DNA of 13,574 bases from Candidatus Omnitrophota bacterium (GTDB lineage: Bacteria > Verrucomicrobiota > Verrucomicrobiia > Limisphaerales > UBA1319): assembly GCA_023473405.1 (NCBI GenBank), contig JAMCZD010000025.1:1-13574 (forward strand). Direction: 5' to 3'. The notes under the pieces are model-generated. The model had not been told where the DNA came from, made no database searches, and saw only the letters and a list, made by a program, of their open reading frames with translations. Made by a program: the position numbers and the translations under genes. Each line of letters begins with the position of its first letter. The stretch's first letter is position 1. Shown one piece after another: positions 1 to 6,127 of this stretch.

Positions 1-1342
1 GTTTGGCGCCGATATCGACGCCGCGCGTGGGTTCGTCGAGCAACAACAGTTGCGGTCCGGTTTGGAGCCACTTGGCCAGGGCGGTCTTTTGCTGGTTGCC
101 CCCGGAGAGCAGTCCCACTTCCATCTCGAGCGAGGCGGCGCGGAGCGAGAGGGTTTGGGCCAGGTTGCCGGTGGCCTTGATTTCGCGCTGAGATCGGCGC
201 CAGCCCCACGGGGACAAGCGGGGCAAATCTGCCAGGGTGGTGTTGGCGACAATTGACAAGGGGAGGACCAGGCCTGTGGTTTTGCGGTCATTTGTCAGCA
301 AGGCGATCCCATGATCAATGGCCCGGCGCGGTGAGCGGATGGATAGGGGCTGGCCGTTCAGACGGACTTGTCCGCCGGTGCTGCTTCCGCGTGCGCCGAA
401 CAGGCCCAGGAACAGCTCGCTGGCACCGGAGCCTTGCAGTCCGGCAAATCCCAGAATTTCTCCGGCATGCACAACGAGCGACACGCCTTCGACGGCATTG
501 CGTCCGCTGCCGTCAGGATGGGGCACGCTGAAATTCTCGAGTTCGAGGCGGACGTTGCCCGGCTTGGCCTGGTGGTGGGGGAATTGTTCTTCGATTTGGC
601 GGCCGACCATCCACTGGAGGAGTTGAGCGGTTGACACAGTCGAGGCGGGCGCAGACGCAATATGCTGTCCATCCCGCAGGACGGTGATGCGATCGCCGAT
701 GCGTTTGATTTCCTCGAGCTTGTGGGTGATGTATACGATCCCGCATCCGCGCTTTTTCAAGTCTCGTATCAAGCCGAACAGTTTTTCCACCTCGGGTGCG
801 TTGAGGGAAGAGGTGGGTTCATCCATGACGATGACGTTGGCTTTTTGGGCGAGGGCCTTGGCGATCTCGGTCAGTTGCTGGCTGCCGATGGGCAATTGTT
901 CGACGGTTAGATTGACATCGATGTCGATCCCCAATTGGTCCAGCAGTTGCTGGGCCTGGGCGCACTGGCTGCGGTCGTCCATGAAACCCGCTCGGGTCAG
1001 GGAGCGGCCCAGGAAAATATTGTCGGCGACGGTCATTGAAGGAACGAGGGACAGCTCCTGGTAGATGACCGCGATGCCGAGCGCGTTGGCTTCGAGCGGC
1101 GAGCGGGGCCGCGCGGGCCGTTGGCCGATCGTGATTTCGCCCTCGAAATCGGAGTAAACGCCTCCCAGTATCTTGATCAGGGTGCTTTTGCCAGCCCCGT
1201 TTTCGCCCGCCAGGATCAGGACTTCGCCCTGGCGTATCTCGAGGTCGACGCCGTGCAGCACGGTGACATTGCCAAAACGTTTCGTAATCCCGGTCATTCG
1301 GACCAGGACAGGCTGGGCAGGTGCGGATTCGCCGGTGTGCAT
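1..1342 (-). CDS. Sugar ABC transporter ATP-binding protein, RbsA/MglA type (3' end outside window)
   Basis: Cytoplasmic ATPase subunit that would power a ribose/galactose/xylose-type (CUT2) importer. The 447 visible codons hold two fused nucleotide-binding domains. The first has Walker A GENGAGKST (residues 47-55), Q-loop YQELSLVPSMTVADN (94-108), signature LPIGSQQ (150-156) and Walker B VIVMDEPTSSL (170-180), followed by an H-loop ITHKLEE. The second has the degenerate Walker A usual for this family, GLQGSGASEL, without the lysine (301-310), then the strong signature LSGGNQQK (412-419) and LLLLDEPTRGVDIGAK at the window edge. RbsA proteins are about 500 residues, so some 50 are missing. ATG 1342 is preferred because it keeps the usual lead-in strand VLVRMTGITKRFG; ATG 1297 is the alternative and fits the predicted promoter better. 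The permease and binding protein are presumably to the left. Substrate unknown; the divergent exported enzyme suggests a carbohydrate. Confidence 0.95.
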   Translation of the reverse strand, partial: MHTGESAPAQPVLVRMTGITKRFGNVTVLHGVDLEIRQGEVLILAGENGAGKSTLIKILGGVYSDFEGEITIGQRPARPRSPLEANALGIAVIYQELSLVPSMTVADNIFLGRSLTRAGFMDDRSQCAQAQQLLDQLGIDIDVNLTVEQLPIGSQQLTEIAKALAQKANVIVMDEPTSSLNAPEVEKLFGLIRDLKKRGCGIVYITHKLEEIKRIGDRITVLRDGQHIASAPASTVSTAQLLQWMVGRQIEEQFPHHQAKPGNVRLELENFSVPHPDGSGRNAVEGVSLVVHAGEILGFAGLQGSGASELFLGLFGARGSSTGGQVRLNGQPLSIRSPRRAIDHGIALLTNDRKTTGLVLPLSIVANTTLADLPRLSPWGWRRSQREIKATGNLAQTLSLRAASLEMEVGLLSGGNQQKTALAKWLQTGPQLLLLDEPTRGVDIGAK

Positions 1343-1358
1343 TGTCTGACGGGAATCG

Positions 1359-1387
1359 AGTGTAAACGGGTGCCAGTGTACTTTCAA
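1359..1387 (-). promoter_or_regulatory. Predicted sigma70-like promoter of the sugar ABC ATPase gene
   Basis: On the minus strand there is TTGAAA (1387-1382; 5/6 match to the -35 consensus), a 17-base spacer and TACACT (1364-1359; 4/6 match to the -10). The start point would be near 1352. That leaves only about 10 bases before ATG 1342 but about 55 before ATG 1297, which bears on the choice of start. Seen by eye only; the consensus is that of E. coli. Confidence 0.4.
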
Positions 1388-1412
1388 AAAGTAAATGTGG
1401 CTAATCCATCGT

Positions 1413-1518
1413 GGGCAGACATCCGGTCTGCCGGTCGCCCGATCTCTGGCCCGGAGTCTCGACGTTCCCAAGAACTCGGAGCCAGAGGCTCCGTGAACGG
1501 GCAGACCGTCGGTCTGCC
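1413..1518. repeat. Cluster of three short hairpins, REP-like intergenic element
   Basis: Three inverted repeats lie within 106 bases. They are GGCAGAC(1414-1420)/GTCTGCC(1426-1432) with a 5-base loop, CGGAGCC(1477-1483)/GGCTCCG(1487-1493) with a 3-base loop, and GGCAGACC(1500-1507)/GGTCTGCC(1511-1518) with a 3-base loop. The first and last are two versions of the same hairpin. The middle arm at 1477-1483 can instead pair, imperfectly (9 of 11), with TGGCCCGGAGT at 1447-1457, so two folds exclude each other. No T-run follows, so an intrinsic terminator is unlikely. It lies in the gap between divergent genes, where REP/BIME-type elements are common. Confidence 0.7.
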
Positions 1519-1545
1519 TCACCAGCAATTGAGCTTGCCAAACCT

Positions 1546-1561
1546 CTCGGGCTTGCCCGAG
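1546..1561. promoter_or_regulatory. 16-base palindrome upstream of the exported-protein gene, possible operator
   Basis: CTCGGGCTTGCCCGAG is a perfect 7-2-7 inverted repeat that ends 43 bases before ATG 1605. Its size and place suit a repressor site (a LacI- or GntR-type regulator would be usual beside a sugar locus), but no regulator gene is in view and no clear promoter hexamers could be placed around it. A short RNA hairpin or part of the neighbouring repeat cluster are alternatives. Confidence 0.4.
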
Positions 1562-1604
1562 TCTTTGGACGGTAAAGTAAGAACTCCCAAAAAGCATTAA
1601 TGTG

Positions 1605-4247
1605 ATGAGCGAAAAAATTTCACGACGTGATTTTCTAGGCACAACCGTGAGCGTTGCCGCCGGGCTGGTCTCGGGTGCCGGCACTGGTCTCTTGTCGGCT
1701 TCAATTCCCACTGAGAGCCGGCTGATTGACCGCATCGATTGCACCCGGGATTTGGGCCCGGACCGTTACTTCGCTTACGGCACAACCCAGGTCGTCGAGG
1801 CCGGGGCGGGGCGGTATCGCGAGGCTGAAGGCAAGCCGGCGTCGCGGTTTGGCTACCGGTTTCGCATTAATAAGATCGGGCAGCCGCACGTGGCGGTGAT
1901 TCGATTTCCCGACGACAAGCGGCGCTATATGTGCATCATGGATGGGACGACCTACGATCTGACGACGGGCGTGTTTACCGATTGGGCGCAACCGCTTAGC
2001 GGCAAGATGCTCGAAATGCGCCAGGTCTTTTGGCCGCGGTGGGAGGATTGCAGCATTACTTTCATGACCTGGGGCGAAGGCGAACCCGCCGCGGCGGCGA
2101 GTATCGAGATTCATGAATTGGGCAGCCTGCCGGCCCTCGAACTGCCGGGCGATCCGGGAGATGACGGACACCGGGAATTGGGGATTCAGTACGAAGACCC
2201 ATGCGGAACCGGTGTCAGCGAAGGAGCCTCGAACCGCGACGAATGGATGGACCGGGTTGTCCAATATGCGCGTTACACGGGACAAGGCCTGCTGGTCTAT
2301 CCCATGGCATGGTATCACGGTCCACAGTTCCCGTGCGAATGCGAGCCGGCCGATGGATTCGACATGGTTGTTGCCGGCGATCGCAAGCAGTATTCGCGCT
2401 GGACGACGCATCCGGCGGACTGGTATGCGAAGCTGCTCGAGCGGTTTGACAATGAAGGGCTGTCATTTCAAGGCGCGCTGACCCTGATGCGGCTCGGCAC
2501 CTTGCTCGAGCGAATGAACATCGACCTCGAGTCCATCCGGTCGGGCAAAGAAACCTTCAACAACATGATGTGGAACAACCAGGTCCAATCCAGCACCAAC
2601 GACTGGACTCCCATCTATAACGCCCGCAATTTCAATGTCATCGCCGAAAACCTGAAAAAAATGGGACCATCCGATCCGGGGAGCGCACTGCCTCAAAACG
2701 TTTATGGCGAAAGGCACGCCCCAGGTAGCCATACTGCGCCGATGTTCAATCCATTGCACCCGGTGGTCCGGGAGGCCATCCTGCGGTTCGTCGAGGAGAT
2801 CGGCGAGCGATACGGGAGATACCCGGCGTTCAAGGGTATTTCCTTCAACATGTTCGCCTCCGCGATGCCGTGGTTTGGCTCGATTCATGCGGGCTATGAC
2901 GACTACTCGATCGCGTTGTTCGAACGCGAAACGGGCATTGCCGTCCCCGTTAATCCGAAGGCGCCGGATCGATTTGCGCAACGCTATGAGTACCTCACCT
3001 TCGTCTGCCGGCCCGCCTGGGTCGCCTGGCGGTGTCGCAAGATTCGCGCCTTGTTTGGGGACATTCATCGCGCCCTGGCCGGCGCGCGTCCCGATCTGCG
3101 CGTTACGGTGACGCTCTGGGATGAGACGATGGTCACCAACACCCTGGGTGGCCCCGCCCGTCCCGCGCTCCAGTTGCATGCCCGGCGCGATATGCACGAA
3201 CTCTTTCGCGACGCCGGCATCGACTTGACGTTGTTTGATGATGAACCGGGCCTGGAGGTGGACCGCGGTATGGGCAACTCGAGGGACCGCGGCGGTCACG
3301 GCAGCAACCCGGCGGGTGGCGTTAACCTCCCTGTCAGCGAAACAACCATGTATCGGGACTTCGATTTCCTGGACCAACAAACCATCGATGCCTTTCACGC
3401 ACACCCGCGGCCGGGAGCTTTCATCTTCAACTGCTGGGTCGAGGCCTGGGGCAAACATGTCTGGTTCCAGCCCGAAGCCGGCGACCCGAATCTGGCCAAG
3501 GTCAAGTTCATGGACGGCAAACCGGCCGAGGGCATTTTGCGCCTGAATTCCGAATACCCGAAGGATGGATTCTGGTGGGATTCGCAATTGCGGATCACGC
3601 CGGGGTTTCCGGCCGGGATTCATTTCATGGAACCCTACGTCGAAGCCCTGGCCGACATGGACGCCTGCCGCATCACTCGAGGCGGTTTGTTCCTGGACAA
3701 GGCTCACAGCGAACTCATCGCCCGGTTCGCCCGCGCTTACCGGGCCCTCCCACGACAGAAATTCGATACGGTCGGCAAAACCACCGATCCCGTGGCGGTG
3801 CGCTCGCTGCGCCGGGCACAAGCGCAATATTTCTACGCCGTCAACCGCGAGTATTACCCGGTCGAGGTCCGCTTGACGTTTAGCCACGCCCCGACGGGCT
3901 TGCGGGACCTGGCCACCGGCAAGCCGCTCGTGGCACCCCCGGAATGGGTGCTGATCTTGGGACCCTATGAATTGCGGTCGTTCGCCGCCGATACCGATGT
4001 CCGGCTAATCGGATTCAGCGCAACCCCGCCGCCGCTCGTGGTCGAACGGCTCACCGACGAAGCGCGAAGGGCCTTGGCTTCGTTCGACAAGGTGCGCCAA
4101 TCGGGAAAGTTCATACCCGGCATGGATGACCTGGAAAGCGGAATGCGCGCCGCTTTGGCGGAGGGCCGATTCGCCTGGTTGCGCCGGGTCATCACCGGTT
4201 ACTGCGCGCGGAAATGCGTGGAGCTTAGCCGGAGTCCGGAGTCGTAG
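1605..4247 (+). CDS. Tat-exported 880-residue protein, putative TIM-barrel glycoside-hydrolase-like enzyme
   Basis: I do not recognise a named family. The N-terminus has a twin-arginine signal, SRRDFLG (residues 6-12), then a short hydrophobic stretch ending near residue 33, so export of a folded protein is expected. Residues 45-175 look like a beta-rich accessory domain. Residues 210-610 alternate strands and helices as in (beta/alpha)8 barrels: GLLVYPMAWYHGP, then NPLHPVVREAILRFVEEIG followed by FKGISFNM (a layout reminiscent of GHL10/DUF187-like proteins), DLRVTVTLWDE, LTLFDDEP and FIFNCWVEAWG. Acidic candidates at these strand ends are D506/E507, D545/D546/E547 and E613, but none can be called catalytic by eye. 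Residues 735-800 (QYFYAVNREYYPVEVRL onward) resemble the C-terminal beta-sandwich of glycosidases. ATG 1605 is chosen over the adjacent GTG 1602; no Shine-Dalgarno is seen. It is divergent from a sugar ABC ATPase, which supports carbohydrate breakdown. Confidence 0.85.
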   Translation: MSEKISRRDFLGTTVSVAAGLVSGAGTGLLSASIPTESRLIDRIDCTRDLGPDRYFAYGTTQVVEAGAGRYREAEGKPASRFGYRFRINKIGQPHVAVIRFPDDKRRYMCIMDGTTYDLTTGVFTDWAQPLSGKMLEMRQVFWPRWEDCSITFMTWGEGEPAAAASIEIHELGSLPALELPGDPGDDGHRELGIQYEDPCGTGVSEGASNRDEWMDRVVQYARYTGQGLLVYPMAWYHGPQFPCECEPADGFDMVVAGDRKQYSRWTTHPADWYAKLLERFDNEGLSFQGALTLMRLGTLLERMNIDLESIRSGKETFNNMMWNNQVQSSTNDWTPIYNARNFNVIAENLKKMGPSDPGSALPQNVYGERHAPGSHTAPMFNPLHPVVREAILRFVEEIGERYGRYPAFKGISFNMFASAMPWFGSIHAGYDDYSIALFERETGIAVPVNPKAPDRFAQRYEYLTFVCRPAWVAWRCRKIRALFGDIHRALAGARPDLRVTVTLWDETMVTNTLGGPARPALQLHARRDMHELFRDAGIDLTLFDDEPGLEVDRGMGNSRDRGGHGSNPAGGVNLPVSETTMYRDFDFLDQQTIDAFHAHPRPGAFIFNCWVEAWGKHVWFQPEAGDPNLAKVKFMDGKPAEGILRLNSEYPKDGFWWDSQLRITPGFPAGIHFMEPYVEALADMDACRITRGGLFLDKAHSELIARFARAYRALPRQKFDTVGKTTDPVAVRSLRRAQAQYFYAVNREYYPVEVRLTFSHAPTGLRDLATGKPLVAPPEWVLILGPYELRSFAADTDVRLIGFSATPPPLVVERLTDEARRALASFDKVRQSGKFIPGMDDLESGMRAALAEGRFAWLRRVITGYCARKCVELSRSPES

Positions 4248-4263
4248 AAGTCGATGAAACGTC

Positions 4264-4350
4264 AGGAGCGTGGAGCGTGGAGCGTGAAACGTAAAAAGTG
4301 AAACGTGAGGCGTGTGGAGTGCGACGGCGCTTTGCCTGCCACCGCACTCC
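4264..4350. repeat. GAGCGTGGA-type degenerate tandem repeat ending in a hairpin (copy 1)
   Basis: The gap between the convergent exported-protein and rho genes is mostly filled by degenerate 9-10 base units (GGAGCGTGGAGCGTGGAGCG, later variants AAACGTG and AGGCGTG). These run into GTGGAGTGCGACGGC at 4314-4328 and a stem GGAGTGCG (4316-4323)/CGCACTCC (4343-4350). The same array and the same 15-base core recur at 10831-10929. The hairpin could mark the 3' ends of both converging transcripts, but no T-run follows on either strand. Confidence 0.75.
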
Positions 4351-4361
4351 AAGGGCGTAGC

Positions 4362-5972
4362 TCAGGCGGCGGTGAGGTTCATGGAGAGCAGGAACTCGAT
4401 ATTGCTTCGGGTCTGCTTTAATTTCTTAAGCAGGAGCTCCATTGCCTCGACCGGGGGGACACCCGTCAGGGCGCGACGCAACATGACGATGCGGCTGTAT
4501 TCATCGGGGTGATAGAGCAGTTCCTCTTTACGGGTTCCGGACAGCTCGATGTTGACGGTGGGGAAGATTCGGCGTTCGACGAGATGGCGGTCGAGGTTGA
4601 CCTCCATATTCCCGGTGCCTTTGAACTCTTCGAAGATGACTTCGTCCATGCGGGAGCCGGTATCGATCAAGGCAGTGGCAATAATCGTGAGCGAACCGCC
4701 TTCCTCGATATTGCGTGCGGCGCCGAAGAATCGTTTGGGTTTGTGCAAGGCGTTGGCATCGACGCCGCCGGAGAGGATTTTGCCCGAGTGCGGCTGCACG
4801 GTATTGTAAGCGCGGGCGAGGCGGGTGATGGAATCGAGCAGGATGACGACGTCGCGTTTATGCTCGACCATGCGTTTGGCCTTTTCGATCACCATTTCGG
4901 CCACCTGGATATGACGTTCCGGTGGTTCGTCGAAGGTCGAGCTAATGACCTCCGCGGGTTTGCAGGAACGTTCCATGTCTGTCACCTCCTCCGGCCGCTC
5001 ATCGATCAGCAGGATGAAGAGGTATGACTCCGGGTTGTTTTTGAGGATTGCATTGGCCAGTTTCTGCATCAGGACGGTCTTTCCGGTGCGGGGCGGGGCC
5101 ACGATCAACCCGCGGGTGCCTTTGCCGATGGGGCATACCAGGTCGAGAACGCGAGTGGACAACTCGTCGGCAACGGTTTCCAGGATGAACCGTTTGTTGG
5201 GGAACAGCGGAGTCAGGTTGTCAAAGTGCGTCTTGTCTTTGGCCTTATCCGGATCTTCCTTGTCCACCGCCTCGATCTTCAGCAGGGCAAAGAAGCGTTC
5301 CTTGTCTTTCGGCGGACGAATTTGGCCGGCCACAAGGTTCCCGGTTTGCAGGTTGAACCGGCGAATCTGCGATGGCGATACGTAGATGTCCTCCGGGCAA
5401 GGGAGATAATTGAAGCTTTGTGATCGCAAAAAGCCAAACCCGTCCGGCAACACCTCCAGGACGCCTTCGGAGAACAGGATGCCGCTGCGTTCGGCGTTTT
5501 TCTGCAGAATCTGGAAGATGATTTCGTGTTTCTTCAGCGTGCCGAAGTTCTCGATGCCGAATTCCTTCGCCATCTGGTTGAGATCGGCCATGGACAGAGC
5601 CTGCAACTGGCTGATGTTGATGGCATTGGCGACGGCCTCCGGGCTGGGAGGCGGAACCACTTCTTCTTCTTCCTCGACGGGTAAACCCGTTGGCGGAGGT
5701 GAAATCGGCGGCTCCGGCACCGAATTGTCCTTGACGAGGGGTTCGGCAGGGACTTTGTCGTTGTTGGGCAAGGCGAGTTCAGCCTGGGCGTTCGATCGCG
5801 TCGAGGTCGAATTGCGCCGAATGCGTTTGATCTTGCGCGGGGAAGCGCCGTTGCTCGGTGTCTCGGTGGGATTGCCCCCGGCCAGGGTTGCCACGTCGGT
5901 CGTTTCCTCGGTCTTGGGCCGGGCCTCGGTCGAATTCTTCGATTTCGGTGGTTTCTTAGCGACTCTAGGCAT
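4362..5972 (-). CDS. rho: Transcription termination factor Rho with long N-terminal extension
   Basis: Hexameric RNA-dependent ATPase/translocase that ends transcription. 536 residues against about 420 in E. coli. Residues 1-115 are a low-complexity extension: lysine/arginine-rich first, then proline-rich with a run of glutamates (VEEEEEVVPPPSPE). The Rho N-terminal helical domain is at about 118-160 (LQALSMADLNQMAKEFGI) and the cold-shock-like RNA-binding domain at about 165-235 (DGFGFLRS, EDIYVSPSQIRRFNL). The motor domain has Walker A APPRTGKT (292-299; E. coli has APPKAGKT), catalytic-Glu loop DERPEEVTDM (324-333), Walker B VVILLDSITRLARAYN (375-390), secondary RNA-binding loop SGKILSGGVDANALHKPKRFFG and the arginine-finger region. 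ATG 5972 is the only sensible start; no Shine-Dalgarno. It stands alone, 155 bases downstream of the fusion gene, with an inverted repeat upstream. Confidence 0.98.
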   Translation of the reverse strand: MPRVAKKPPKSKNSTEARPKTEETTDVATLAGGNPTETPSNGASPRKIKRIRRNSTSTRSNAQAELALPNNDKVPAEPLVKDNSVPEPPISPPPTGLPVEEEEEVVPPPSPEAVANAINISQLQALSMADLNQMAKEFGIENFGTLKKHEIIFQILQKNAERSGILFSEGVLEVLPDGFGFLRSQSFNYLPCPEDIYVSPSQIRRFNLQTGNLVAGQIRPPKDKERFFALLKIEAVDKEDPDKAKDKTHFDNLTPLFPNKRFILETVADELSTRVLDLVCPIGKGTRGLIVAPPRTGKTVLMQKLANAILKNNPESYLFILLIDERPEEVTDMERSCKPAEVISSTFDEPPERHIQVAEMVIEKAKRMVEHKRDVVILLDSITRLARAYNTVQPHSGKILSGGVDANALHKPKRFFGAARNIEEGGSLTIIATALIDTGSRMDEVIFEEFKGTGNMEVNLDRHLVERRIFPTVNIELSGTRKEELLYHPDEYSRIVMLRRALTGVPPVEAMELLLKKLKQTRSNIEFLLSMNLTAA

Positions 5973-6003
5973 AACGATAACAAATTAGGATGCTTGGCAA
6001 ACA

Positions 6004-6030
6004 ATCATACTTCCAAACTCCGTGGAAGTA
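6004..6030 (-). promoter_or_regulatory. Inverted repeat and -10-like element upstream of rho
   Basis: TACTTCCA (6008-6015) and TGGAAGTA (6023-6030) form a perfect 8-base inverted repeat with a 7-base loop, starting 35 bases before the rho start codon. On the minus strand the repeat runs into TATGAT (6009-6004; 5/6 match to the -10 consensus), but the -35 match (ATTACT at a 17-base spacing) is poor. If TATGAT is the -10, the repeat is an operator-like site; if transcription starts farther up, it is a leader hairpin. rho is commonly autoregulated, so either reading is plausible. Confidence 0.4.
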
Positions 6031-6127
6031 ATTAACGCCGTTCGTGGTGGGTTCGCTCTTGCTGGGCCGATTTCATTCAGGTTCCAAGGTAAAAGCGGGC
6101 AACGCCGAACGGATTTTATAAATTCAA

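Noticed and set aside
1413..1518. Hairpin cluster considered as a CRISPR array or riboswitch.
   Set aside because: Repeats are palindromes with irregular spacing and no uniform spacers; no known riboswitch core was recognised.
1121..1600. 159-codon plus-strand open frame crossing the divergent gap.
   Set aside because: Its first third is antisense to the conserved Walker A region of the ABC ATPase and the rest runs through the hairpin cluster; no protein-like features.
2463..3887. 474-codon open frame on the minus strand opposite the exported-protein gene.
   Set aside because: No recognisable motif, composition typical of the reverse complement of a GC-rich gene, and the plus-strand frame has a clear Tat signal and coherent fold.
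4353..4425. GGGCGTAGCTCAG at 4353-4365 looks like the 5' end of a tRNA (acceptor strand plus D-arm).
   Set aside because: No matching D-stem close, anticodon stem, GTTCRA T-loop or acceptor 3' strand follows within about 75 bases, and the segment overlaps the end of rho.
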